A stretch of DNA of 64,000 nucleotides from an uncultured Roseovarius sp. (lineage in GTDB: Bacteria > Pseudomonadota > Alphaproteobacteria > Rhodobacterales > Rhodobacteraceae): NCBI RefSeq assembly GCF_947489715.1, contig NZ_CANLER010000003.1:186001-250000 (forward strand), read 5' to 3'. The notes under the pieces are model-generated. The model worked only from the letters and a program-made list of their open reading frames with translations, was not told where the DNA came from and did no database searches. This document shows positions 30,040 through 38,687 of this stretch, piece after piece. The position numbers and the translations under genes were made by a program. The number at the start of each line of letters is the position of its first letter. Within the stretch, counting starts at the first letter, position 1.

Positions 30040-31226
30040 GGGCTTACCTCATATCTGATAGGGAGTTTGATCGCCCCGGTATTGCCACTGTCGGGCATCC
30101 AGTCGGGCGTGCCGTCATAGGCGATTGTGGCGAAAGTCTCGCGCAGGGCGGTCAGCGCCGCGGCCATGTCGGTGCGGGCCACGAAATGCCCGATGCAGTG
30201 ATGCGCCCCACCGCCAAAACCGAAATGTTGTTTACGCGGCAGGGTGATGTCGAAAGTCGGATTATCGCAGATCTCGGGATCGCGCGCCGAGGCGTGAACC
30301 AGCAGATGCAGGACAGTGCCCCTGGCAATGGTGCGGCCATTCATCTCGATCTGCTCGGTGGCCTCGCGCGTGGCCCAGGTGGTTGTCGGACGGGCACGGA
30401 TGAATTCCTCGACAGCCGCCGGGATCAGCGACGCATCGGCGCGCAACGCCTGCCATTGCACGGGGTGCTCGATGAAAAGCGACAGGCCAAGCCCAAGCAA
30501 TGCGCGGGTAGTATCAACCCCGCCGAAGATCGAGATGACGATGGTGTTGAGCAATTCTTCGTGGCTGCAATCGCCGTTGCGGTCGAATTCCGCCACCATC
30601 CGGGCGACGTAGCTGTCGGTGTCGCGCCCCTGCCGCACCCGGACCACCAGCCGCGCGGCCAGATCGAACAGGCGTTCACAGGCGGCATTGCAACGGCTCT
30701 CGTAGTGTTTGGCGGTGATGCCCATCGCCAGTCCCAGCTCCGAGGCATCATGGGCGACGCCCGGCCATTCATCCGGCGAAAGGTCCAGCAACGTGGCGAT
30801 GACCTGTCCGGTGAACGGATCGCTGAAGGCCGATTGAAATTCCGCGTGGTCGGTCTGGCGTAGCCCGGCACAGAGATCACGCGCTATGCGCAGGAAGGTG
30901 GGCGCCAATCCCGTCACATAATCCTCGCTCAGCGCGGGCACGGCGAGGGCGCGCATGCGCTGATGCGCCGGGCCTTCCTGGCCGATGACCGATTGCCGCC
31001 AGAAATCGGCGAACCTGCCGCTGATCCCCACCGTGTCGGGCCAGTTGTGACTGCCCTGCCGGAATCGTTTGTCGCGCAGGATTTTACCAACTTCACGGTA
31101 GCGCAGTACGGCCAGGCCATAGGGTGTCTCGGCACACCAATCCGCGTCGCGCGCGGCCAGAACTTGCGCCCCCCGGGTTGAAAACCCCGGATCGGCAAGG
31201 TCCAGATATGCCAGCGTGCCCGCCAT
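30036..31226 (-). CDS. Cytochrome P450
   Basis: A 396-residue soluble bacterial P450. I-helix oxygen motif GGVDTTRALL, K-helix ExxR as EEFIR, and heme-ligand loop FGGGAHHCIG with the axial cysteine. No ferredoxin or reductase gene is adjacent, so electrons must come from elsewhere. In this operon it could hydroxylate the ring or remove an N-methyl group by oxidation. Only 3 bases separate it from the epimerase gene. Confidence 0.9.
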   Translation of the reverse strand: MAGTLAYLDLADPGFSTRGAQVLAARDADWCAETPYGLAVLRYREVGKILRDKRFRQGSHNWPDTVGISGRFADFWRQSVIGQEGPAHQRMRALAVPALSEDYVTGLAPTFLRIARDLCAGLRQTDHAEFQSAFSDPFTGQVIATLLDLSPDEWPGVAHDASELGLAMGITAKHYESRCNAACERLFDLAARLVVRVRQGRDTDSYVARMVAEFDRNGDCSHEELLNTIVISIFGGVDTTRALLGLGLSLFIEHPVQWQALRADASLIPAAVEEFIRARPTTTWATREATEQIEMNGRTIARGTVLHLLVHASARDPEICDNPTFDITLPRKQHFGFGGGAHHCIGHFVARTDMAAALTALRETFATIAYDGTPDWMPDSGNTGAIKLPIRYEVSP

Positions 31227-31229
31227 CGC

Positions 31230-32336
31230 CTAGCCCCCGAAAGACGCGACAGGTGGGCCAAACTGCGTGGCATCGGGCACAACCCCAAGGCCGGGTCCCT
31301 GCGGCAAGGCGATATGGCCGCCCTTGATCGCGATGCCGTTTTCCGGGTCGTAATTGCCCTCGATATAGGGTGCTGCAAGCCAGACACCTTCCAGCAGGCG
31401 CGGGTTCACCGTGGCCCCGATATGGGTGCAGGCAGCGGCGATGATGTCCCCGCCCCAGCTATCATCGCAGGTATGCGGCAGGCTTCGGGCCTCGCAGATA
31501 TCGCGGAACGCCGCCATGCGGTGCAGCCCGCCGATCCGTGTAAGCTTCATGCCGAACCCGTCAACCAGCCCGGTGCCTGCGGCGCTGATGACCGTGCCCA
31601 GATCGACGGCGTTTTCGTCCATATAGATCGCGTGGCTGACCTGCGTGCGGATCTGGCGCAACTCATCGACGGTATTGCAGGGCTGTTCCATGATGAAGGG
31701 AATATCCGGGCATTCGCGACTGACGCGCAGCGCATCCCTTGTGGTCCAGCCACGGTTACCATCGACCGCGAGGCGTGCCTTGCCACCGATGGTTTCCCAG
31801 ACCTTGCGGATAACGGCGATATCCACTTCTACCGGGCGGCCGCCGACCTTGATTTGCAGGCGCGGATAACCTTCGGCGACTTTCTCGACGGCCAGCCGGG
31901 CGATCTCGTCGGGTTCGCCCACCCCAGTGGCGTAGTAGGAGGGCACACGTTCGGTCGCCACCCCGCCCAGCAGATCCGCGACACGCAGGCCGGTTGCCTT
32001 GCCGATCAGATCATGGGCGGCAATATCAATCGCCGCCTTGGCATAGTTGTGCCCGTTCAAAAGCCCGTTCATCACCCGGTGCAGGGTCAGCGGCGCAACC
32101 TCGGCCCCGATCAGTCCGGGCGCCATTTCCATCAGCGCCGCGCGCGCCCCTTTGGCATGCGCCTCGGCATAGGTGGGGCCGACCGGGCAGGTTTCACCCC
32201 AGCCTTCCAGACCGGTATCCGAGACCAGCCGCACCAGCGTCGTATCCAGCGCCCAAACCTGCGCGTTGGCCATGGTATATGGGCCATTCCTGACCGGCAG
32301 GTCGTGCTGGAAGATATGAACCTCGGAGATACGCAT
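31230..32336 (-). CDS. hpbD: Enolase-superfamily epimerase, 4-hydroxyproline betaine 2-epimerase (HpbD)-like
   Basis: A 368-residue member of the MLE subgroup. The second-strand lysine lies in LQIKVGG, metal ligands in AVDGNRG, MEQP and YMDENA, and the opposite catalytic lysine in GMKLTRIGG. Two lysines facing each other are the 1,1-proton-transfer (epimerase/racemase) arrangement, not the His-Asp dyad of sugar-acid dehydratases. [28 protein letters not shown] and CDDSWGGDI match my recollection of HpbD and the related cis-3-hydroxyproline dehydratases. The assignment is from memory of motifs. The ATG overlaps the MttB stop (TGATG). Confidence 0.68.
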   Translation of the reverse strand: MRISEVHIFQHDLPVRNGPYTMANAQVWALDTTLVRLVSDTGLEGWGETCPVGPTYAEAHAKGARAALMEMAPGLIGAEVAPLTLHRVMNGLLNGHNYAKAAIDIAAHDLIGKATGLRVADLLGGVATERVPSYYATGVGEPDEIARLAVEKVAEGYPRLQIKVGGRPVEVDIAVIRKVWETIGGKARLAVDGNRGWTTRDALRVSRECPDIPFIMEQPCNTVDELRQIRTQVSHAIYMDENAVDLGTVISAAGTGLVDGFGMKLTRIGGLHRMAAFRDICEARSLPHTCDDSWGGDIIAAACTHIGATVNPRLLEGVWLAAPYIEGNYDPENGIAIKGGHIALPQGPGLGVVPDATQFGPPVASFGG

Positions 32337-33886
32337 CAATGATCCTGATTGAGCGCGTCTGCCGCCGGAATTTCGCGTTCGCGGCGGGCGATGTAATCCA
32401 ATAGGGCTTCGTTCACGCCTGCGTCCAGCTTGGGTTCTTCGTAGCTGCCCAGCAAATCGCGGGTGTAATTGAGCGCGCGTTCATTGATCTCGACACCGCC
32501 CTCGGCCTGCCATTGCTCGATCGAGTTATTGTCGAAAAGCTCTGGCATGAAAAACGCGCGCTGGAAGTTCTCCAGCGTGTGCGGATGGCCCAGGTAATGC
32601 CCGCCGGGGCCGATATCGCCGACCGCCGCCAAGGCCTCGTCAAAGTCATCCCAGCGGATACCCTCGGCCATGCGGTAGGCCATGGCGCATTGTTCAGCAT
32701 CGACCACGAATTTCGCCATTGAACAATGCATCCCGGCCTCGTTCCAGCCAGCGGAATGCCACATGTAATTGGTGCCCGCCATTTGCAGGGCCATCAGGGT
32801 CGTGGCGCTTTCGTATCCGGCCTGCGCGTCAAAGGTCTTGGCGCCGCCCAGCGTGTTCGAGGACCGCCACGGCACGCCATAGAACCGCGCCATCTGGCCG
32901 ATCATCAGGTTCATCAGTGATATTTCGGGCGTGCCCGCCATCGGCGCACCGGATTTCATGCTGACAGTGCTCAGGTAATGGCCATAGATCGCCGGGCAGC
33001 CCTTGCGCACGACCTGCGTATAGGCCAGCGCGCTCAGCGCCTCGGCATTCAGTTGCGCCACGGTGGGCGCGACCGAGGCGGGCGTGTTGGCCCCACCCAG
33101 CACGAAGGGCGAGCAGAGCACCGGCTGGTTGCGCTTGCAGAAAGCCCGCATCGCCCCCAGCATGGTTTCATCCCAGACCAGCGGCGAGTTGCCGTTGCAA
33201 TTGCCGGTACAGACCGGATGGGTTTCCAGATACGCCTCGCCAAAGAGAATGGCGCACATCTCCATCACATCCTCGGCATTCTTCGGGCTGGTGGTCATGC
33301 CCATGAAGGTCTTGTCGGAATGCTTCATCGACGAATAGGTGATGCGCAGATGCCGCTGGCTGATCGGATGATCGTAAGGCTCGACAATGTGATGTGCCGA
33401 GCTGTGCAGCGCGGGCAACATATGCGCAAGCTTGTGGAAGTTCGCCAGGTCTTCCATCGTCGGGTTGCGGCGCACGTCATCCAAATCGCGCAGAAAAGGC
33501 GCGCCGGTCATCGGCACGAAAATCCCGTGGTCGCGACCGAAAGGCAGGTTATTGGCCGGGTTGCGGGCGTGATAGGTAAAGGTTTCGGGGATCGTTGCAA
33601 TCAGGCCGCGCACCAATCCCCGATCCAGGAAAACCGTTTCGCCAACGATCTTGGCACCCGCTTTGCGCCAATCCTCCAACGCGATGTCATCGCGGAAATG
33701 TACACCGACATTTTCCAGGATATGCATGCTGGCCGCGTCGATCCGGTCGATCTGTTCGGCATCCATCGGCTCGGTCAATGGCAGGTTGCGTTTAAGCGCG
33801 GGCAACATGGTGAAATCCCGCGTCTGCCGTGCCGATTTGCGTGCCCCGCGTCCGCGACGGACAGTGCCTACTGCATCAACGCTCAT
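32336..33886 (-). CDS. MttB-superfamily (trimethylamine methyltransferase-like) protein, no pyrrolysine
   Basis: A 516-residue TIM-barrel corrinoid methyltransferase homologue. Recognisable parts are [22 protein letters not shown], the GAPF segment, the [24 protein letters not shown] region and [19 protein letters not shown]. The frame has no internal amber codon, so it belongs to the non-pyrrolysine branch, whose studied members (MtgB, MtpB) demethylate glycine betaine or proline betaine. It should move a methyl group from a quaternary amine to a corrinoid protein. No corrinoid protein or reactivase is in the window. It overlaps both neighbours by 1-4 bases. Confidence 0.87.
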   Translation of the reverse strand: MSVDAVGTVRRGRGARKSARQTRDFTMLPALKRNLPLTEPMDAEQIDRIDAASMHILENVGVHFRDDIALEDWRKAGAKIVGETVFLDRGLVRGLIATIPETFTYHARNPANNLPFGRDHGIFVPMTGAPFLRDLDDVRRNPTMEDLANFHKLAHMLPALHSSAHHIVEPYDHPISQRHLRITYSSMKHSDKTFMGMTTSPKNAEDVMEMCAILFGEAYLETHPVCTGNCNGNSPLVWDETMLGAMRAFCKRNQPVLCSPFVLGGANTPASVAPTVAQLNAEALSALAYTQVVRKGCPAIYGHYLSTVSMKSGAPMAGTPEISLMNLMIGQMARFYGVPWRSSNTLGGAKTFDAQAGYESATTLMALQMAGTNYMWHSAGWNEAGMHCSMAKFVVDAEQCAMAYRMAEGIRWDDFDEALAAVGDIGPGGHYLGHPHTLENFQRAFFMPELFDNNSIEQWQAEGGVEINERALNYTRDLLGSYEEPKLDAGVNEALLDYIARREREIPAADALNQDH

Positions 33887-35373
33887 CCAACGTTGTCCCC
33901 TTCGGATGGATCGCTGAGGTCGATCCAGATTGTCTTGAGTTGGGTGAACTGGTCATGGGCGTGGGCCGAATTGTCGCGCCCGCCAAACCCCGATTGCTTG
34001 AAGCCGCCAAAAGGCGTGCTGATGTCACCTTCGCCATAACAGTTGACCGTCACCGTCCCCGCCTTGATCTCGCGCGCCGCGCGGATGGCTTGCCGTGTGT
34101 TGGCGGTGAACACGCTAGCCGCGAGGCCGTAGGAGGTGTCATTGGCAAGCTGGATCGCTTCCTCGGTGCTGGCAACCTCGATCACGCTCAGGATGGGGCC
34201 AAAGATTTCCTCACGCGCCTTCTTGTCCGCCGGTTTGACCGCATAGATCGTGGGCGGCACGAAATTGCCCTCGGCCTTGCCGCCGACCAGCGCCTTGCCT
34301 TTCAGGTATGTGCCGACCTTCTTGCAGTGGTCCGCGTCGATCAGCGCGCCCAGATGGTTGGCCGGGTCCAGCGGATCGCCGGTTTTCCAGTCGCGGGTGC
34401 GGGCGATGATCCGCTCCATCAGCGGCTCCCTGACCGATTTATGCACGATCAGTCGCGACGCGGCTGAGCAGTTTTCGCCCATGTTCCAGAAGGCGGCATT
34501 GACCACATGGGCCGCCACATGATCAAGGTTTTCGGCATCTTCCAGAACAACAGCGGGGTTCTTGCCACCGCATTCCAGCGTGATTTCCTTCATGTTGCTG
34601 TCGGCGGCATAGCGCAGGAACCGCTTGCCGGTCTCGGTCGAACCGGTGAAGCTGACCATGTCGACATCCATATGCATCCCCAGCGGCTCTCCCACCGACG
34701 GGCCATCGCCGGGCAGCACCTGCAACACGCCGCGCGGCACGCCCGCCATATGGGCAATCTCGGCCAGCCGCAGCGCCGTCAGGCTGGTCTGTTCCGCCGG
34801 TTTCACGATGACCGAGTTGCCAGCCGCCAGCGCCGGGCCGATCTTCCACGCCATCATCAACAGCGGGAAGTTCCACGGCAGCACCACGCCCACGACGCCG
34901 ATGGGTTCACGCACGATCATGCTGATCGCGTCATCGCCCGACGGGCCAGTCTGGTCATAGATCTTGTCGATCAGCTCGGCATGCCATTTGATCGTGTGGA
35001 TCACCTCGGGGATGTCGATGGTTTCGCAATCAAGAATGGGCTTGCCGCTGTCGAGGCTTTCCATCACCGCCAACTCGCGACGCCGACGGGTGATCAGTTT
35101 GCACATGCGGATCAGCACATCCTTGCGCTCAGACGGGTGCAGCCGCGACCAGTGCCCCTGATCGAAAGCTTCGCGGGCCTTCTTGACCGCAAAATCAACA
35201 TCCTTGGCATTGGCGGTGCTGATCTTTGTCAACACATCGCCGGTCGCCGGGTTGATCGTGTCCATCATCGGGCCAGCGCCTTTGCGGAACTTGCCGTCGA
35301 TGAAGGGGGTCGCGGGCAGGTCGATCTCGGCGGCGATGGCACCGTATTCGTCGCTGGTCAGAAGGTCAGTCAT
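33883..35373 (-). CDS. NAD(P)-dependent aldehyde dehydrogenase (PuuC/KGSADH-like)
   Basis: A 496-residue ALDH. Catalytic Glu in TLECGGKNP, nucleophilic Cys in MGENCSAASR, GSTETGKRF cofactor loop, and the C-terminal STPFGGFKQSGFGGRD...FTQLKTIWIDL, which resembles PuuC (gamma-glutamyl-aminobutyraldehyde dehydrogenase). Beside the DHDPS-family enzyme, 2-oxoglutarate semialdehyde is a good candidate substrate, but an aminoaldehyde from amine oxidation is possible. It overlaps the DHDPS gene and the mttB-like gene by 4 bases each. Confidence 0.86.
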   Translation of the reverse strand: MTDLLTSDEYGAIAAEIDLPATPFIDGKFRKGAGPMMDTINPATGDVLTKISTANAKDVDFAVKKAREAFDQGHWSRLHPSERKDVLIRMCKLITRRRRELAVMESLDSGKPILDCETIDIPEVIHTIKWHAELIDKIYDQTGPSGDDAISMIVREPIGVVGVVLPWNFPLLMMAWKIGPALAAGNSVIVKPAEQTSLTALRLAEIAHMAGVPRGVLQVLPGDGPSVGEPLGMHMDVDMVSFTGSTETGKRFLRYAADSNMKEITLECGGKNPAVVLEDAENLDHVAAHVVNAAFWNMGENCSAASRLIVHKSVREPLMERIIARTRDWKTGDPLDPANHLGALIDADHCKKVGTYLKGKALVGGKAEGNFVPPTIYAVKPADKKAREEIFGPILSVIEVASTEEAIQLANDTSYGLAASVFTANTRQAIRAAREIKAGTVTVNCYGEGDISTPFGGFKQSGFGGRDNSAHAHDQFTQLKTIWIDLSDPSEGDNVG

Positions 35374-36278
35374 TTGGCCTCTCCTGTGATGTTGGCGACG
35401 CTGGTGTTCATCGTGCGGATGACTTCCTCAAGCGCGCGTTTGTCGTCTTTGTTCAGCGGGTGCAAAGGCTTGCGCGGCGGCCCGCCGGGGATGCCCCGCA
35501 TCGTCAGCCCATGCTTGATGCACTGAACGAATTTGCCGCCCTGTTCCAGCACGCGCATCAGTGGCAACATCGCCGACATGATCGCACGACCCTTGGTAAA
35601 ATCCCCCTCGATCACACATGCCTGATAAAGCGCGATATGCGCCTCGGGCGCGAAATTCGATCCGGCGCAGACCCAGCTGCGCGCGCCCCAGGCGAAGAAT
35701 TCCAGGGCCTGGTCGTCCATCCCGCAGCTCAGTGCGATATGCGGGTAATCCCGCGCCAGCATATGCAAACGGTTGATATCCCCGGAACTTTCCTTGATCG
35801 CGCAGAAATTCGGTGAGCGCCCCAGACGGTCGAGCGTTTCTTCGTCCATGTTCACGCCCATCCGCCCCGGATAGTTATAGAGCATCACCGGCATGTTGGC
35901 GGCACGATCGACAGCAAGGCAGTGCAACGCCACTTCGCGGCCCGTGGGACAGGAATAGGGGGGCGTGGCAATCAAAAGGGCATCTGCCCCGACTTTCCTG
36001 GCCGCCTTGGCATATTCGATGCTGTTTTCGGTGCGGATGTCACCGGTGCCCACAATCATCGGCACGCGGCCTTTGATCAGCTTATGAACGCGCTGCATCA
36101 TCCACACGCGCTCCTCGAAGGTCTGCGCGTAATATTCGCCGGTGGTGCCCGCGACGATGATGCCATGCACACCGGCACCGATCAGCAGGTCGACCGTGTC
36201 GGCAAGCGCCTTTTCGTTGACGCTGAAATCATCATGATAGGGCGTCACGATGGGCGTGTAGATGCCTTCAAAGCGCAT
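35370..36278 (-). CDS. DHDPS/NAL-family lyase (HypD-like candidate)
   Basis: A 302-residue class I aldolase-fold enzyme. Schiff-base lysine at about residue 162 (FCAIKESSGD), proton-relay Tyr at about 134 (LYNYPGRMG), substrate carboxylate loop GTTGEYY. Family members that yield 2-oxoglutarate semialdehyde include delta1-pyrroline-4-hydroxy-2-carboxylate deaminase and sugar-acid dehydratases. With an HpbD-like epimerase and an ALDH in the same operon, the hydroxyproline deaminase reading fits best. It overlaps the GntR gene by 11 bases and the ALDH by 4. Confidence 0.82.
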   Translation of the reverse strand: MRFEGIYTPIVTPYHDDFSVNEKALADTVDLLIGAGVHGIIVAGTTGEYYAQTFEERVWMMQRVHKLIKGRVPMIVGTGDIRTENSIEYAKAARKVGADALLIATPPYSCPTGREVALHCLAVDRAANMPVMLYNYPGRMGVNMDEETLDRLGRSPNFCAIKESSGDINRLHMLARDYPHIALSCGMDDQALEFFAWGARSWVCAGSNFAPEAHIALYQACVIEGDFTKGRAIMSAMLPLMRVLEQGGKFVQCIKHGLTMRGIPGGPPRKPLHPLNKDDKRALEEVIRTMNTSVANITGEAK

Positions 36279-36972
36279 GTTTATGGTCCTTCATTGCAAT
36301 CACGTCCAGCGGCAGCGGATCAGGAGAGACAAAGCGCTCCAACCGGTCACGGGACAGGTTCCAGTGGTCGATGGTCAGGTCGACGATGACCGCCGGTTCC
36401 TGACGTTCGATGGCGACGATCATGGCGTCGTGGTGGTCAATGGCGCGGGTCACCCGGTTCTGGTCATCATCCGAAGTGGGGCGATAGAATGTCTGGCTAA
36501 GCCGCGTGTGGTCGATCAGCATCCGGCCCAGGCTGGCGCGCAGGTAGGGGTTGTGGGACATGACTCCGATCTGCTCATGAAACGCATGGTTCAGCAGCGC
36601 CGATTGCCCGGTGTCACCGGCCAGAACGGCAGCGCGAAATTCTTTCTGAATGGCCTTGAGCGGCGGGATTTCATCCGAGCGGCGATTCTCGGCTGCCAGA
36701 CGTGCAACATTGGCATAGATCATCGGGGCGGTCTGAAAGAACATGCGCATCACCCCCAGGTCCATCGAGGCCACCTTGGCCCCGCGATTCTGTTCGATCC
36801 GCAGATAACCTGCGCCGCTAAGTCTTTGAAAAACCTCGCGCATTGGCGTGCGTGAGATACCGTATTGATCGCAGAGCGATGCTTCGTCCAGATCGCTGCC
36901 GGGCGCAATATCCAGCATCAGGATACGCATGCACAGGTCTTCGAGACAGGCAGTTTTCTTGTCCTTGGTCAT
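36268..36972 (-). CDS. GntR-family regulator, FCD (FadR) subfamily
   Basis: A 234-residue regulator. N-terminal winged HTH (IAPGSDLDEASLCDQYGISRTPMREVFQRLSGAGYL), C-terminal all-helical FCD ligand domain with metal-binding residues (NHAFHEQIGV, DHHDAMIVAI). It is the first gene of the operon and very probably controls it, with a pathway intermediate as ligand. Start: of two adjacent ATGs (36975, 36972), the second has better spacing from GGGAGGG. A palindrome that could be its operator lies just upstream. Confidence 0.88.
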   Translation of the reverse strand: MTKDKKTACLEDLCMRILMLDIAPGSDLDEASLCDQYGISRTPMREVFQRLSGAGYLRIEQNRGAKVASMDLGVMRMFFQTAPMIYANVARLAAENRRSDEIPPLKAIQKEFRAAVLAGDTGQSALLNHAFHEQIGVMSHNPYLRASLGRMLIDHTRLSQTFYRPTSDDDQNRVTRAIDHHDAMIVAIERQEPAVIVDLTIDHWNLSRDRLERFVSPDPLPLDVIAMKDHKHAL

Positions 36973-36987
36973 CATCCCTCCCTACTT

Positions 36988-37008
36988 GAATACAATTTGT
37001 ATACATTT
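36988..37008. promoter_or_regulatory. Candidate GntR operator
   Basis: ATACAATTTGTAT (36990-37002) is a perfect 6-1-6 dyad and overlaps the 8-base palindrome TGTATACA (36999-37006), 15-35 bases before the GntR start. AT-rich TTGTATACA-like dyads are typical of FadR-subfamily sites. The rest of the gap to 37236 shows no gene. Confidence 0.6.
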
Positions 37009-37236
37009 TGAATTTCGAGTCCAGAAAAAACCCACCGACCCGGTTTCTTTTGTGAGATACTGTCCCCGATGGTATTGCAGTGTTGGCTAAGCTCGGCGCG
37101 GGCCGCAATCAGCCGCATTCGCAGCACGAACGTTCACACGCATGCGCGTCATCCCCAACGATCATGTTGATCGGCAGGTTCGCTCTTCAAACGGGCGTTT
37201 TCCGCGCAGTTCAGCGATGTGGTGACAGACCTTTTA

Positions 37237-37827
37237 TCAGCCGTAGGCCGGGTCGGAACTGCTGTCTTTCCAGTTCGGCTCGAACCCCAGCACCTCGGTA
37301 TCGGGCGGTAGGGCCGGGTTGAACAGCTTGTTATGCGCCACCGTGGCCTGATGCAGCAGGTTGTGCTGGGCCAGACGCCAGACCTTGCAGGTCAGGTCGA
37401 ACTTCTGGGCATAGGCGTCAAAGATCAGGCGGCATTCCCCGGCCTGATGGATTTGCGCAGCCCCTTCCGATCCGGGTGGAAACGTGGCGGTCAGGATGTC
37501 CGAAAACTCCACAGCGTTCTGATAATATCCCGCCGACAGGAACCGGATCGCCGTATCGCGGCGCTGCGCCGGGTCGTTGGTCTTGGCGGACATATGCACC
37601 AGCTCCGACGTCACCGAATAGGCCGGGGATTTGCTCATCACCGTGATGATATGGCCCATCGGTTCATCCTGATCGGGCAGGATCACCGCGGGCATGATCG
37701 CGTCATCGGGCCGCCCGTCCTGATCGCGCATCGACATCTGGCGCACGCGGCATTGCCAGCGCAGGAACGCCTTGCGCAGAGGGTGGTCGGAATAGCTTTC
37801 ACCAAGTTGGGAGGCGACGGAGCTCAT
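37237..37827 (-). CDS. Conserved-looking protein of unknown function at end of mgs operon
   Basis: A 196-residue soluble protein with no signal peptide or membrane helix. Notable parts: LRKAFLRWQCRVRQMSMRD, MPAVILPDQDEPMGHIITVM, SAKTNDPAQRRDTAIRFLSAGYYQ, FSDILTATFPPGSEGA, and AYAQKFDLTCKVWRL. I do not recognise it. Its start overlaps the nitrilase-family stop (ATGA), so it is the last gene of the gmaS-mgs transcription unit and probably supports amine or amide metabolism. Confidence 0.65.
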   Translation of the reverse strand: MSSVASQLGESYSDHPLRKAFLRWQCRVRQMSMRDQDGRPDDAIMPAVILPDQDEPMGHIITVMSKSPAYSVTSELVHMSAKTNDPAQRRDTAIRFLSAGYYQNAVEFSDILTATFPPGSEGAAQIHQAGECRLIFDAYAQKFDLTCKVWRLAQHNLLHQATVAHNKLFNPALPPDTEVLGFEPNWKDSSSDPAYG

Positions 37828-38672
37828 GCAACATTCCTTTTGGTGTCAGTGGTCAGCGTGAAAGGGCGATCATGCCCAAGGCTCGGGATGCGCGCCTGTG
37901 TTTCAGCCACCTTATCCAGATCAATCCGCGCCTGCACAACCCCCGGCAGGGTTCCGCCATCGCTGATGACCTCTCCCCACGGATCGACCACCAGCGAATG
38001 GCCATAGCTTTCGCCGCCGCCGGGCACGGGGCCGATGGCGCAGGGCGAGATGACAAAGCGCGTGGTTTCGATGGCCCGGGCACGGTTAAGCACATGCCAA
38101 TGCGCCTCACCGGTCTTGCGGGTGAAGGCGGCGGGGCAGATGATGATCTCGGCCCCGGCCTTGGCGAGGCTGCGGAAGAGATCGGGAAAGCGCAGATCAT
38201 AACAGATCGTATGGCCGATCCGGGCAAAGGGCGTGTCGTGGATCACCGCCTGATTACCGGCGCTGACGCAGACGCTTTCGCGGTAAACCTCGTCCTCGGA
38301 GAGCTGGATATCAAACATGTGGATCTTGTCATAGGTGCCACGGATATTGCCGGTATCATCCAGCATGTAGCCGCGGTTGATGATCCGTCCGTCGGGGCCG
38401 TCAATGGCGATGGAGCCAAGATTGATCCAGACCTGTCTCTTGGCGGCAAATTCCTGCATCGCGTCCAGAAACGGATGCGCGCCCTCGGGCGCGGCCGGCG
38501 GCGTGACGCGCGGGCCATCCGTGGCCAGCCCGCCGCAATATTCCGGTAGAAAAAGGATATCCGCGCCCGCTGTGACCGCTGAACTGGCCAACGGCATCGC
38601 CTCGTCCAGGGCTGATGCGAAATCGGGCATCGGCCGGGTCTGTAGGCAAGCAATATCAAGCGGGCGCGGCAT
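37824..38672 (-). CDS. Carbon-nitrogen hydrolase (nitrilase superfamily, Nit1/omega-amidase-like)
   Basis: A 282-residue amidase. The Glu-Lys-Cys triad is visible: Glu44 in FLPEYCGG, Lys in GTYDKIHMFD and Cys in TICYDLRFPDLFR, as in Nit1/Nit2 and omega-amidases. It should hydrolyse a small amide, such as a 2-oxoglutaramate-like or deaminated-glutathione-like substrate. Location in the gamma-glutamylmethylamide operon makes repair or salvage of an amide side product plausible (inference). Confidence 0.83.
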   Translation of the reverse strand: MPRPLDIACLQTRPMPDFASALDEAMPLASSAVTAGADILFLPEYCGGLATDGPRVTPPAAPEGAHPFLDAMQEFAAKRQVWINLGSIAIDGPDGRIINRGYMLDDTGNIRGTYDKIHMFDIQLSEDEVYRESVCVSAGNQAVIHDTPFARIGHTICYDLRFPDLFRSLAKAGAEIIICPAAFTRKTGEAHWHVLNRARAIETTRFVISPCAIGPVPGGGESYGHSLVVDPWGEVISDGGTLPGVVQARIDLDKVAETQARIPSLGHDRPFTLTTDTKRNVA

Positions 38673-38687
38673 TTGATCGAGTCCTTT

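Noticed and set aside
30036..36278. Reading the 27-37 kb operon as a sugar-acid pathway (SDR, MR/MLE dehydratase, DHDPS-family dehydratase, ALDH)
   Set aside because: The enolase-superfamily enzyme has lysines on both sides of the active site (epimerase type) rather than the His-Asp dyad of sugar-acid dehydratases, and MttB and an amine-oxidase flavoprotein do not fit. Not fully excluded.
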